Shown here piece after piece: positions 31,280 through 41,779 of a stretch of 64,000 nucleotides of DNA. Source of the stretch: Argyresthia goedartella (Eukaryota; Arthropoda; Insecta; Lepidoptera; Argyresthiidae); the NCBI GenBank assembly GCA_949825045.1, contig OX463824.1, forward strand, positions 32,458,001 through 32,522,000, read 5' to 3'. The first letter of the stretch is position 1; every line of letters starts with the position of its first letter. Below the pieces are notes generated by a model that was given only the letters and a program-made list of their open reading frames with translations, was not told the DNA's origin and made no database searches. Both the position numbers and the translations under genes were made by a program.

Positions 31280-33888
31280 TCAATAGTCAAATAGTCAAAG
31301 TACTTTATTACTGTAGATATTTACATATACTTAGCAAACGTCATTTTTTGCCTCTTCTCTACATTGGACCACTGTGGGAGAAGAAGGGCGTAGAAACTCC
31401 CACAGATTTATTTTTAGATCTCTTTTAAAAATAGGTTGTGCTTAACTAATACAAATATGAAAAATTTAATTGTTATGATTAATAAGCAGGAATAAATAAT
31501 TACAAAATTATTAACAGCAAGGTCTGTGTTGAGCCAGATTAACCCCATACAGTCCTGTCATTTAAGTAATCTTGAACATTGTAATATCCCTTTTTCGACA
31601 AAGTCGCTTTAACATGCTTTTTAAATTGCTCAAATGGCAATTTCAAAATCTCCAGAGGTATCTTATTGTAGTAGAGAATGCACTGACCCTTGAAAGAATT
31701 GCTAACCTTCGCGAGTCTAAAACGGGGCGCACATAGTCTGTGATTATTTCTTAGGTTAACATTACAGCTGTCGCTAAGTTTGGAAAATGTTGTAAGGTTC
31801 TTGCGTACATACATTATATTTTCGAAAATAAATTGACTAGCTACTGTTAGTATGTCAATTTCTTTAAAAAGCTCTCTTAAGGAGTCTGTTCGTTTTAAAT
31901 TATAAATTGCTCGAATAGCTCTTTTCTGTAAAATAAAAATAGTTTGAATATCCGCTGCTTTCCCCCACAACAAGATACCATAGGACATCACACTATGAAA
32001 GTAACTAAAATATACTAGCCTAGATGTAGCCACATCCGTGCTTTGTCTGATGTTCCTAACAGCGTAAGCCGCAGAACTTAATTTACCAGCCAATTTATCT
32101 ATGTGGGGTCCCCACTGCAATTTACTATCAATGGTTATTCCAAGAAACTTCGTATCATTTACCAATTCTAACGTGCTGTTGTCTAACACCAAACTGGTCT
32201 CAACTTGCCTGACATTTGGAAGTGAGAATTTGATACACTTGGTTTTACCAGCGTTTAACAATAAATTATTAACTGTGAACCAATTCAAGGTTAAAGACAA
32301 TACACCATTAACATCATCAAAATCTCCTTTTTGTCTTTCAATTTTGAAGACCATTGAAGTATCATCAGCAAACAACACTATGTCAGTTAATTTCTCCACC
32401 ATGAAAGGCAGATCATTAATATATACCAGGAATAAGAAAGGGCCTAATATGGAACCTTGTGGAACGCCAATTTTAACACCCGATCCATCAGATTTTACGC
32501 CGTTAACTTCTGCCTTTTGAATTCTATTGCTTAGGTATGATCTTAGTAGATCCAACGCTTTATTTCTAACTCCGTAATGATTTAATTTAATTAATAGCGT
32601 ATTATGATCAACACAATCAAACGCCTTCGACAGGTCGCAAAAAACTCCGATAGCATCCTGTGCGGCCTCCCATGCAGAATAAATATGAGATACAAGGGAA
32701 ATACCTGCATCCGTAGTCGATTTACCCCTAGTGAAACCATATTGTTTAGCGTGGAGTTGTTTTGTACGGTTGAAGTGTGAGAGCATTTGATTGAGTATAA
32801 TCTTTTCAAATATTTTACTTAGTGTTGGAAGAACAGATATTGGTCTGAAATTTGAAGGATCGCCCTTATCTCCCGATTTGAACAGCGGTATAAGTTTACT
32901 GTGTTTCATGAGGTCTGGAAAATCCCCATCGTCAACACATTTATTGAATATATAAGCTAAGTGTGGGGCTATAACTAGAATTACTGAACCAATGACTTTG
33001 ACTGATATACCCCACAGGTCTTCCGTATTTTTTAAGTTAAGTAATTTAAACGTTTTGACAATGTCCTGGGGATATACATGATGAAATTTTAAATATACAT
33101 TACTGACGCTAGTGTTATTTTTTAATAAAGTCTCTGCTTCAAATGGAGATGAATTTAGACTGTCCGTTGTGAGTACGGGTACATTGGTGAAGAATGTTTC
33201 AAAAGCTCGAGCAACATCAGCGTTGGATTTAACAACATCATCACCTATCTTTAGGCAGAAATCACTGTCCCTTGGTATAACTTTGCCAGTTTCGCGGTTT
33301 ATTATTTGCCAAACTGTTTTCATTCTATTATTTGAATTTTTAATTTTTCTATTAATGTGTAAAGTTTTTGCAGTTCTACAAACCAACTTGAAAGTTTTGG
33401 AATATTTTTTAACATAGTCATGAAATTTTCGATCAAAGTTATAGGTTTTTTGATCATAAAGGTCATACAAGATAACTCTACTTTTACGAATTCCAAACGT
33501 TGCCCAGTCATTAAATTTAGATTTACCGTTGTAGTCACTGACTTTCTTTAATTTGAAAACTTTATTGAATTCTGTCTGAATAATGTTGAAGAAGTCTGAG
33601 TAGATTTTGTTTGGGTTCTGTTCATTAAAATCCGGTACTGGCAAATTTATATCTAAGTTTTTCGTATATGTCTCTAGTCTATGGGATGTAATAGGCCTAT
33701 AAAATGTTGGACCAGTCTTATCCTTAATACTAATTGAGAATGAAACTGTTTGACCACTGTGATCGGAGGGTAAGCAGTTAATTACACTTTTAGTTGTGAA
33801 TGCACAGTCACAAAAAACGTTATCTAAGCAAGTTTGGCTTGTAAGTGTAATTCTAGTCGGCTCTAGAAATACATGACATAAATTAATT
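31280..33888 (-). mobile_element. LINE X-1: CR1/Jockey-group non-LTR element, 5'-truncated
   Basis: The minus-strand element runs from the end of an endonuclease domain through a full RT to a 3' UTR with a stem-loop, then AATAAAGTACTTTGACTATT and a short ATTGACT-type tail. Comparison with X-2 near 42.07 kb shows that homology stops at about 33888, so the 5' part of the endonuclease was never copied or was lost. Confidence 0.85.
31372..31405 (-). ncRNA. Conserved 3'-UTR stem-loop of LINE X
   Basis: CTGTGGGAG pairs with CTCCCACAG around a 16-base loop starting TTTCTACGCCC. The same hairpin occurs in the other family-X ends at 25372-25395, 36.79 kb and 38.15 kb. Compared with LINE Y, the stem keeps pairing despite an added base pair. 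Confidence 0.6.
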
Positions 33889-33941
33889 TTGCTTTTGGGT
33901 AAGTAAATTATGACCTGAAAAAACTCGCACTGCGCCCACCG
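31539..33941 (-). CDS. LINE X-1 endonuclease end and reverse transcriptase
   Basis: One frame is open from a stop at 33942-33944 to the TGG-GGT end at 31539, about 800 codons. It has no ATG in the first hundred, because the 5' end is truncated. It starts with the apurinic-endonuclease C-terminus (VFLEPTRITLTSQTCLDNVF, then SDHSG, the catalytic Asp-His region). Counting from 33644, RT motif A is CDLSKAFD (336-343), motif B is GVPQGSILGP (393-402) and the catalytic box is FADD (425-428). The thumb and C-terminus follow. All RT catalytic residues are intact, so this copy could have been active recently apart from its missing 5' end. Without a promoter it is unlikely to be expressed by itself. 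Confidence 0.85.
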   Translation of the reverse strand, partial: RWAQCEFFQVIIYLPKSKINLCHVFLEPTRITLTSQTCLDNVFCDCAFTTKSVINCLPSDHSGQTVSFSISIKDKTGPTFYRPITSHRLETYTKNLDINLPVPDFNEQNPNKIYSDFFNIIQTEFNKVFKLKKVSDYNGKSKFNDWATFGIRKSRVILYDLYDQKTYNFDRKFHDYVKKYSKTFKLVCRTAKTLHINRKIKNSNNRMKTVWQIINRETGKVIPRDSDFCLKIGDDVVKSNADVARAFETFFTNVPVLTTDSLNSSPFEAETLLKNNTSVSNVYLKFHHVYPQDIVKTFKLLNLKNTEDLWGISVKVIGSVILVIAPHLAYIFNKCVDDGDFPDLMKHSKLIPLFKSGDKGDPSNFRPISVLPTLSKIFEKIILNQMLSHFNRTKQLHAKQYGFTRGKSTTDAGISLVSHIYSAWEAAQDAIGVFCDLSKAFDCVDHNTLLIKLNHYGVRNKALDLLRSYLSNRIQKAEVNGVKSDGSGVKIGVPQGSILGPFLFLVYINDLPFMVEKLTDIVLFADDTSMVFKIERQKGDFDDVNGVLSLTLNWFTVNNLLLNAGKTKCIKFSLPNVRQVETSLVLDNSTLELVNDTKFLGITIDSKLQWGPHIDKLAGKLSSAAYAVRNIRQSTDVATSRLVYFSYFHSVMSYGILLWGKAADIQTIFILQKRAIRAIYNLKRTDSLRELFKEIDILTVASQFIFENIMYVRKNLTTFSKLSDSCNVNLRNNHRLCAPRFRLAKVSNSFKGQCILYYNKIPLEILKLPFEQFKKHVKATLSKKGYYNVQDYLNDRTVWG

Positions 33942-34860
33942 CTAAAAAGTTGTCCGAACTACTTTCGTACACCAATTCCAGTATCGAATGGAACCGCTTT
34001 ATCTGGGACTTGGGGTTCGGCTGGGCGGATTGAAAAGATCTACGGAATGAATACTCGAGTCTCGTTTGGATCGAATATACATTAAAATAATCATCTTTCT
34101 TTTCGAGGTGCTGAAAGTAAATATGTAGGATATTTACTTTCAGCACCTCGAAAGGACTAGAATCAGGTAACTATTGTGAGTTAACTTACCAACAGGATAA
34201 TGAGCCATAATCATAACACATGTAAGAACATAATTGACCGAGCGAGCGAATTGTCTTGTTTTGAGATTGACCAAAAATGCCTTTTCCGTCTGTCAGTCTT
34301 TCTGCTCTCGCCTACAGTCGCATTTTTCAACCGATTTTGACGAAAATTGACCCATAAGTTCCTTAATTTATTTATCTTTTTAGTCGATCGCTATCTTTGA
34401 TTGGGGAAAAGAGAGGAAGTTTGCTTAACGTGATTTATCTGTCGTCGGCCGATTGTCAAATTCCTAATTTGCCTCGGCATATCACGATATGGTGGCATTT
34501 CATGATCCGCAATGTAAAATCCGCCTTTTTGTTTCAAGCCCAACGTTCGATGATCTGCAGGCTTATGACTCGGTATATTGAAAAGTAGGGTGAAAATATA
34601 TTCGGCTCGGTGAGTTGGGTTAGGTTAGAACGTTTTTGTGTAACCAGCGGAGCGAGCGATTGCGATTGAAATAATGAAAAGCCAAATTTAGCTAGAGTAA
34701 GATTGTGGCTAAATTTCAAATGTGTTATAGGTTAGGTTTGGACTTAGAAGAAGCAAAACCAGAGTTAGCGAAGTAGAGCGGAGTGAAGCGTATGCAAAAA
34801 AATAATAATAATAAGGATAATAAAATTCTCTAAAATATCATACTCGGATACCCAATAGTA
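33942..34860. other. Non-coding spacer with dispersed repeats
   Basis: No gene is supported. Text such as GACCGAGCGAGCGAATTG and AGCGGAGCGAGCGATTGCGA suggests diverged copies of one dispersed repeat. A perfect palindrome lies at 34101-34153. Confidence 0.4.
34101..34153. repeat. Perfect 24-bp inverted repeat with 5-base loop
   Basis: TTTCGAGGTGCTGAAAGTAA plus ATAT is followed by GTAGG and by its exact reverse complement. No flanking gene uses it visibly; it could be a MITE remnant or a transposon end dimer. Confidence 0.9.
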
Positions 34861-35187
34861 TTGGAACGACTCACGTGTGATGTCCATCCTACTTTTATTG
34901 GTTTTCTTTATTATCTAAAAAAACATTTATGGATAATTATTTTTAAAAGTGCAGCAGTAGTTGGCCAGTGCACTCCTAACTTCCCGAACATCAGCAGGGT
35001 CCGTGTGTTTGGAAATTAATTTCCAGGGTTATGATATGTGGAATGGTTTATTTACAGGCTATGCATTATTAATAATGATAAAGAAGGGCAGTGACCCAAA
35101 GTAAGAACGGAATCGCTAAATTATAACAATATTCGAAAATATTACGAAGTTTAGATGCCAAGAGAAAGGTGGAGTCAAAAGTCCCCG

Positions 35188-35263
35188 GTCAGGCTATTCT
35201 CTCTTTTCCGCTGTCAATCTGGCCGGCCCGGCGGCCGTGACCGCAACCTTCTAGGTTACCACA
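35188..35263 (-). repeat. Gypsy-2 3' LTR start (aligned part)
   Basis: On the minus strand the LTR would start TGTGGTAACCTAGAAGGTTG and is preceded by CATGGGGAGTAG, a purine-rich tract after the integrase frame. It aligns with 55251-55327 at roughly 80% identity. The rest of the LTR towards lower coordinates could not be delimited. Confidence 0.6.
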
Positions 35264-35285
35264 CTACTCCCCATGGAGACCGTTA

Positions 35286-36714
35286 CTACGGACGATAGAA
35301 ACAAACTGTCCTCCCGCTACGTGTTGTACGCAGTGGCTGAGGCAAGATCTTCGGCGTTTCATCATTTTCTTTTTGCCGTATCGTCTCTTCAGTGGTGATT
35401 TTGGGTACGGTAATAATACCGTACCCAAAATCACCCCTTTCATCATCTTTGGCTTTCTGCCTTGGTGTCTCTTCAGTCATGGTATATGCAAGCTTGAGTC
35501 TCTCTATGGACACTGTGGTGGAGTTCCCCTTGTTGCGTAACTTGAATGTTTTGTCGCTTTGCTCCAGGGCTTCGTACGGTCCGGTATATGCTGGTTGAAG
35601 GGCTCCACGAACTGTATCGTCCCGAATGAAAACATGTTTCATTGAGGCTAAATCCTTGAACATGAAGGTATTGTTGCGCATGTGATGACATACAGCGTTG
35701 GTTATAGCTTTTGTGCGAGAGAGCCTTTTCTTTGGGTATATTCCGTGAGATCATCTGGAGTGTTGTTGCTGCCTTGGATCATCTCTTCTTCGATAGCGAT
35801 TTGGTTTAGCTGGTGTTCCCGTGGCATACGATGGCCGCCTTGAGCTGTCTGCGGAAGCGTTCGATGAGGCCGTTGCAAGCAGGGTAGTATGCATTAGGTT
35901 TGTGAAGTTGAAATCCTGTTAGTTTAGAAAGGTGCTCGAATAAAACACTTTCAAACTGGCGCCCTTTATCGGTAACAATCGTTAATGGACAGCCAAAACG
36001 GGCTATCTTACCCGCTAAGAGTGCCTTGGATACTGTTTCCGCCGTGACGTCTGCGATCGGTATTGCTTCAGGCCATCATGTGAACCTGTATATGGCAGTG
36101 AGGGAATATTGTTTTCCGTCCGACAACGTACAACACCAGCCAGGTCAATGTGTACGTGGCTGAAGCGTGCTCTAGGTAGACCGAAAGTTCTTATTGGTGC
36201 AGAAACATGTCGGGTGACCTTTGCACGTTGGCACGGGAAGAAGTTGCGGGCATATTCCTTGCAGTCTTTCCTAATGGATGGCCAGATATATCTCTCTGCG
36301 ACTAGTTACGCCGATGCTGTAGTTCCAGGGTGGCTCAGAGAATGGAAGCTCTCGAAGACTTGTTAGCGCAGTTGCTCCGGGATGAACGGTCTCGGATTTA
36401 TTGTGTTGATATCGCAGTACAAGCCTTTTCGTTTCACAAGACTCAGGGCAGATCCTATCTTCAACAGTAATGTGAGTTCTTGGTCTGCTGTCTGCGCTTT
36501 GGCTAGCAAGTCAATATCTAGGGAGGCTGCTGCCTTCGATTCTGGAAAGGGAATCGACCACCACATTGTTCTTGCCAGATATATGAAGGATGTCCGTTGT
36601 GAATGGACTGATGTAAGCTAGATGTCTGTACTGACGGGGCGATTTGTTTTCTTTGCGGGTTCGGAATGCGAAACAAGCGAAAGCGATCGGAGTGTCGAAA
36701 TTTCCAAATTCCAA
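35286..36714 (-). pseudogene. Gypsy-2 RNase H end and integrase
   Basis: Pieces in several frames spell the end of RNase H (PIAFACFAFRTRKENKSPRQ, GKNNVVVDSLSRI) and the linker with QTADQELTLLLKI. The integrase core follows, with the second Asp in VTDKG near 35970 and the Glu in GLIERFRRQ near 35870. The C-terminal domain (YTGPYEALEQSDKTFKLR) is followed by a tail ending TTRSGRTVCFYRP. Frameshifts and stops are frequent. The style is that of the abundant arthropod Gypsy family with a DTG protease. The fragment starts at the LINE X-2 tail, where the TDHK motif is cut. Confidence 0.8.
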
Positions 36715-37060
36715 ATGTCTCTATTACTGTAGATATTTACATATACTTAGCAATCGTCATTTTTTGCCTCTTCTTTACATTGGACCACTGTGGGAGAAGA
36801 AGGGCGTAGAAACTCCCACAGATTGATTTTTAGATCTCTTTTAAAAATTGCTTGTGCTTAACTAAAACAAATTTATAATATCATTATATCATAATTAATA
36901 AGTAGGAAAAAATAATTACAAAACTATTAACAGCAAGGTCTGTGTTGATGCAGATTAACCCCATACAGTTCCGTGATTTAAGTAATCTTGAACATTGTAA
37001 TATCGCTTTTTCGACAAAGTCGCTTTAACATGCTTTTTCAATTGCTCAAATGGCAATATT
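36701..37060 (-). pseudogene. LINE X-2 3' end, minus-strand part
   Basis: On the minus strand this reads the last codons of family X (KKGYYNVQDY region), the stop, the 3' UTR with stem-loop (36787-36820) and a tail GACATTTGGAATTTGGAAAT entering Gypsy-2. It is the outer 3' end of the LINE that split Gypsy-2. Confidence 0.75.
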
Positions 37061-37190
37061 CTCTTCTGTTTTATATGTTGCTGTTAATTGTATGTTGCAC
37101 CTGTTTATGTTCTTTTGTTTCTTTTTGTATGCAATGTTGTGTGTGTTTTGTAGTCCAAATAAATTTATTTCTATTTCTATTTCATTAAAT
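37061..37190 (+). mobile_element. Short retroposon 3' end with TTTCTA tail
   Basis: A T-rich segment ending CCAAATAAATTTATTTCTAT and TTCTATTTC interrupts the family-X text between TTGCTCAAATGGCAAT and TTTCAAGATCTCCAG. The polyadenylation signal and hexamer tail mark it as the 3' end of a further LINE or SINE family in plus orientation. Confidence 0.6.
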
Positions 37191-37232
37191 TTCAAGATCT
37201 CCAGAGGTATCTTGTTGTAGTAGAGAATTCAT

Positions 37233-38275
37233 TTGTATATAGATAGAGCATTGTCTTTAACCTTGAATTGGTTCACAGTTAATAATTTATTGTTAAATGC
37301 TGGTAAAACCAAATGTATCAAATACTCAATTCCGAATGTCGGGCAAGTTGAGACCAGTTTGGTGTTAGACACCAGCACTTTAAAATTAGTAAATGACACG
37401 AAGTTTCTTGGAATAACCATTGATAGCAAATTACATTGGGGACCCCACATAGATAAATTGGTGGTAAATAAAGTTCTGCGGCTTTCGCTGTTAGGAACAT
37501 CACACAAAACACGGATGTGGCTACATCTAGGTTAGTATATTTTTGTTACTTTCATAGTGTGATGTGATGTCCTATGGTATCTTGTTGTGGGGGAAAGCAG
37601 CGGATATTCAAACTATTTTTATTTTACAGAAAAGAGCTATTCGAGCAATTTATAATTTAAAACGAACAGACTCCTTAAGAGAGCTTTTTAAAGAAATTGA
37701 CATACTAACAGTAGCTAGTCAATTTATTTTCGAAAATATAATGTATGTACGCAAGAACCTTACAAAATTTTCCAAACTTAGCGATAGCTGTAATGTTAAC
37801 CTAAGAAACAATCACAGACTATGTGCGCCCCGATATAGACTCGCGAAGGTTAGCAATTCTTTCAAGGGTCAATGCATCCTCTATTACAATGAGATACCTC
37901 TGGAGATTTTGAAATTGCCATTTGAGCAATTCAAAAAGCATGTTAAAGCGACTTTGTCGAAAAAGGGATATTACAATGTTCAAGATTACTTAAATGACAG
38001 GACTGTATGGGGTTAATCTGGCTCAACACAGACCTTGCTGTTAATAATTTTGTAATTATTTATTCCTGCTTATTAATCATAACAATTAAATTTTTCATAT
38101 TTGTATTAGTTATAGCACAACCTATTTTTAAAAGAGATCTAAAAATCAATCTGTGGGAGTTTCTACGCCCTGCTTCTCCCACAGTGGTCCAATGTAGAGA
38201 AGCGGCAGAAATTGACGTTTACTAAGTATGTGCAAATATCTACAGTAATAAAGTACTTTGACTTTGACTACTTGC
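37233..38275 (+). pseudogene. LINE X RT C-terminal part in inverted orientation
   Basis: Plus-strand family-X coding runs from LSLTLNWFTVNNLLLN through DTKFLGITIDSKLHWGPH. After a frameshift and stop near 37510-37565 it continues from SYGILLWGKAADIQTIFILQ to YLNDRTVWG. The 3' UTR, stem-loop and a tail GTACTTTGACTTTGACTAC follow. It lies opposite to the pieces on both sides and fits them end to end if the interval of about 37.23-38.33 kb is flipped. Confidence 0.8.
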
Positions 38276-38329
38276 GCCCCGGTTTAGACTCGCGAAGGTT
38301 AGCAATTTCTTTCAAGGGTCAAATGCATT
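38276..38329 (+). pseudogene. LINE X fragment at the inversion edge
   Basis: The sequence TGCGCCCCGGTTTAGACTCG to TCAAGGGTCAAATGCATTC is plus-strand family-X coding (APRFRLAKVSNSFKGQ region). It duplicates a stretch already present near 37830 and is the inverse continuation of the minus-strand piece ending near 37230. Confidence 0.65.
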
Positions 38330-39118
38330 CTTCTTTTTGTCTTTCAATTTTGAAGACCAGTGAAGTGTCATCAGCAAACAACACTATATCAGTTAATTTC
38401 TCCACCATGAAAGGCAGATCGTTAATATATACCAGGACTAAGAAAGGGCCTAACATAGAACCTTATGGCACGCCAATTTTTACTCCCGATCCACCAGATT
38501 TAACACCGTTGACTTCCGCCTGTTGAATTCTATTGCTTAGGTATGATCTTAGTAGATCCAATGCTTTATTTATAACTCCGTAATTATTTAATTTCATTAG
38601 TAGCGTATTATGATCAACACAATCAAATGCCTTCGACAGATCGCAAAAAACTCCGATAGCGTCCTGTGCGGCCTTCCATTCTGAGTAAATATGAGACATA
38701 AGATTAATACCTGCATCCGTAGTCGATTTACCCCTAGTGAAACCATATTATTTGGCATGGAGTTGTTTTGTACGGTTGAGGAGTGAGAGCATTTGATTGA
38801 GTATAATCTTTTCAAAAAATTTACTTAGTGCTGGAAGAACAGATATTTGTCTAAAAATTCGAACGATCACCCTTGTCTCCCGACTTGAACAGAGGTATCA
38901 GTTTACTGTATTTAATGAGGTCTGGGAAAGCTCCATCGTCAACACATTTATTAAATATATGAGCTAGGTGTGGGGCTGTAACTAGTATTATTGAACCAAT
39001 GACTTTGACTGATATACCCCACAGGTCTTCAGTATTTTTTAAGTTAAGTAATCTATAAGTTTCGACAATATCCTGGGGATATACATTATGAAATTTAAAA
39101 TCTACATTACTGATGCTA
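38330..39118 (-). pseudogene. LINE X-2 RT palm and fingers, minus strand
   Basis: Reading minus, family-X coding runs from VYPQDIVETYRLLNLKNTED through FPDLIKYSKLIPLFKSGDKG. After frameshifts near 38860 and a stop near 38748 it continues through IGVFCDLSKAFDCVDHNTLL (motif A) to GVKIGVP (motif B) and beyond. The catalytic FADD region is at the truncated edge (SSANNTI on the other strand near 38370). The coding is decayed compared with X-1. Confidence 0.8.
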
Positions 39119-39125
39119 GTACTGT

Positions 39126-40156
39126 CACAGATTAATAGTTAGGAACAGATTGGACACTGTACATACACGTTCAACTAAAAAGCGACCCTTGCTATAACGC
39201 AACAAAGTACAATTCATGCTGTGTAGCGCTGCGCCCGCACTTCGATTACTTACCTAAAAGTTGCCTCTCTTTCTGCCGCGTAACGCTATCCTCGTCTGAA
39301 GCGGCACGTGAAACTAAGGGTTGTCTCTTGTCACAAATAAAACTGAATATTTACTTACTAACTACGAACCACTTACTATTACTAGACTTGTGAATAACAT
39401 TTATAATATAGGTAGTATAGGTAGGTACCTACCTAACCTTTTACATAATGGCCAGAAATCCTATCGACAGTCAGTAGGACAGTGACCTTTAGTCATCTCT
39501 GCATGCAGTGACGAAACTTCATCAAAAGTTGACTTTGTCAGGTCATCATGCTAAATCAATCCGGAAATTACGAAGTTATAGAAACCGCCACAATAATAGT
39601 CAGGGAGCCGTCTCCCGAAAATCGCAAGAATAACATTTTAAAAACTAGCTGCCCCGTGCAGCTGTGCATATTTTTAAAACCGTTCGAAATTAAACAAAGA
39701 CGAACACTAAGGGCCACTTGTTCCAAACTTTTGATATTCGCTAAATTAAGTTTAATCGCCGATTTCGTACAAGGATAATTTAAGTTGTCAAACAGGCCAA
39801 GGCTATATGCCTATCTGGTACCCACTTAACATTGCTGCGTTTTATTGATATTGCACTTAAACTTCATTTAGCGGCTGTAAAAAGTCTGGTGCATGTCGCA
39901 CTAAATATTACTAATAATACTAACATAACTAAACTTATTTAAGCATCCATATGAGATGCAATATCTAATAACCATTATTTTTAAACTACACGCGGGTAGC
40001 GGCGCGGGGCGCGGGGCGGCGGGGGGCGCGAGAGCGAACACTCGCATACCGCTTGCCGGTTTGCAGCCTACTAAATCTTTTCCCGCTGGCGAGGTGCGTC
40101 GGAGACGCCTATGTACTTGTAGCTTTGTAGGTAAGTTGCGGAGTGTGCCAGGCCTG
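39126..40156 (+). mobile_element. 1.03-kb insert of unknown class with 7-bp target duplication
   Basis: The insert interrupts LINE X-2. The bases GTACTGT occur at both edges (39119-39125 and 40157-40163), while intact LINE X-1 has a single version of the site. The ends are not clear inverted repeats and no poly-A is seen. It contains a CpG-rich block at 39993-40035 and, near its right end, a GTAAGT-containing stretch. A 76-codon frame from ATG 39548 to 39778 has no recognisable domain. Strand is nominal. Confidence 0.6.
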
Positions 40157-40163
40157 GTACTGT

Positions 40164-40830
40164 TTTGTAATAAAGTCTCTGTTTCATATGGAGATGAATT
40201 TAGACGCTTTTTTATGAGTAAGGGTATATTGGTGAAGAATGTTTCAAAAGCTCGAGCTACCTTAGCGTTGGATTTAACAACAATATCACCTATCTATAAG
40301 AAGAAATCATTGTCCCTTGGTATATCTTTGCCAGTTTCACGGTTTATGATTTTCCAAACCGTTTTCATTATATTATTTGAATTTTGTATTTTACTATTAA
40401 TGTGTAAAGTTTTTGCAGTTCTACAAACCAACTTGAAAGTTTTGGAATATTTTTTATCATAGTCATGAAATTTTATATCAAAGTTACAGGTTTTTTGTTC
40501 GTAAAAGTCATACAAGATAGCTCTACTTTTACGAATTCCAAATGTTGCCCAGTCATTAAATTTAGATTTACCGTTGTTGGCAAAGACTTTCTTTAATTTA
40601 AAAACTGTATTGAATTCTGTTTGAAGAATGTTGAAGAAGTCAGAATAGATTTTGTTAGGGTTATGTTCATCAAAATCCGGTACTGGCAAATTTATATCTA
40701 ACTTTTTCATATACGTCTCTAGTCTATGGGATGTAATAGGCCTATAAAATGATGGATCAGTCTTATTTTTACTGGAAATTGGGAATAAAACTGTTTGACC
40801 ACTGTGATCGGAGGGTAAGCAGTTAATAAG
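40164..40830 (-). pseudogene. LINE X-2 endonuclease end and RT N-terminus
   Basis: The minus-strand frame reads NCLPSDHSGQTV (endonuclease catalytic region), then FYRPITSHRLETY, PVPDFDEHNPNKIYSDFF and on to INRETGKDIPRDNDFFL, where stops appear near 40294. It aligns codon for codon with X-1 at high identity. Its upstream end at 40830 is the boundary with the THAP-carrying element. Confidence 0.8.
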
Positions 40831-40858
40831 GTATTTTCTGAGCACTGCTTTCGCAAAA

Positions 40859-40877
40859 TCCAACAGATGGCGCTGTG
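40859..40877 (+). promoter_or_regulatory. CTCF-like motif at element end
   Basis: TCCAACAGATGGCGCTGTG fits the core of the CTCF consensus (CCA..AG.TGGCGCT) at nearly every informative position. An inverted match lies at 41927-41944 and a third, in plus orientation, at 41572-41586. Binding is not shown by sequence alone. Confidence 0.35.
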
Positions 40878-41128
40878 CCTCTTATTTTTTGTTTTTCTCG
40901 CATAGACTCAGATTGCCAATGTGCAGACCACAGATCAATACGTGCAGCGCTTTATGGTGAGGCTTTTATTTCGTGATTTTTTTCCGAGTGATCTATTTGG
41001 GAACAAAAGACGTGGTCGTTCAAGTTTTGTTAAAAACTTCAAATTGAAAGATTGGACTAAAATTTTACGTTTAAATTAAATAACTGTTCTGGCTGGACAC
41101 CTGGACTGTGGACACCGACAAAAAGAAG

Positions 41129-41287
41129 ATGGGTCGTGTTTGTGTTGTGCTTGGATGCAAGAATAATGGGTGTCATATCTTTCCAAAACAAGGACCTCAA
41201 AGATCTCTTTGGATAAAAGCAGTGAGGGAAGAAATTTCAAAACAGACATTGTCACAATTTCACAAAAAAACATTATTGCCGATATAG
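41129..41287 (+). pseudogene. THAP zinc-finger domain fragment
   Basis: A 52-codon frame starts with ATG and reads MGRVCVVLGCKNN, CHIFPKQ and SLWIKAVREE. This is the opening of a THAP domain: the C-x(4)-C pair, the FP motif and the invariant Trp (residue 28). It stops (TAG) before the second Cys-x2-His pair, so no complete zinc site is encoded. It may be the first exon or a truncated end of a P-element-like transposase. Alternatively it is a captured THAP gene exon. Confidence 0.6.
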
Positions 41288-41779
41288 TTAGAAAATGAAA
41301 ACACTTCTGTTTTATTTTAATAAGTAGTACTACTAGTACTTCTTTTATCAAGCATGACATTTTTAACATAACATTCTTCCAGTAATGAGCAATGAGTGTG
41401 TTATTTTTCTGGTTGCAACTTCTTTGTTATATTTAGATACATTGTGCAACAAAAAAAACACATTAAAATTAGCTTGTTACTGGAAAGTACTTACCTACCC
41501 ATCGAAAGAATTGAATGTAATTATATAAATAGGTATACGGTATGGGTATATGAATTAGTTTTGACTCTGAATACTAGATGGCGCTTCAACATTGTCATTC
41601 ATAAAAGTCCCGAGAGAGGGCTATCTTTTCCCTTACACATATATTACTCTTTGCGTCACTCAGTCAAGTCACCGAGAAAACAACAAAGTTAACAGACCAT
41701 ATCATTTGCCAGCGTCATCGAACTTCTGACGGCCGACGACACGGGGCGGCGGCGTCATTCTATAGTCTGTCTGTATAGT

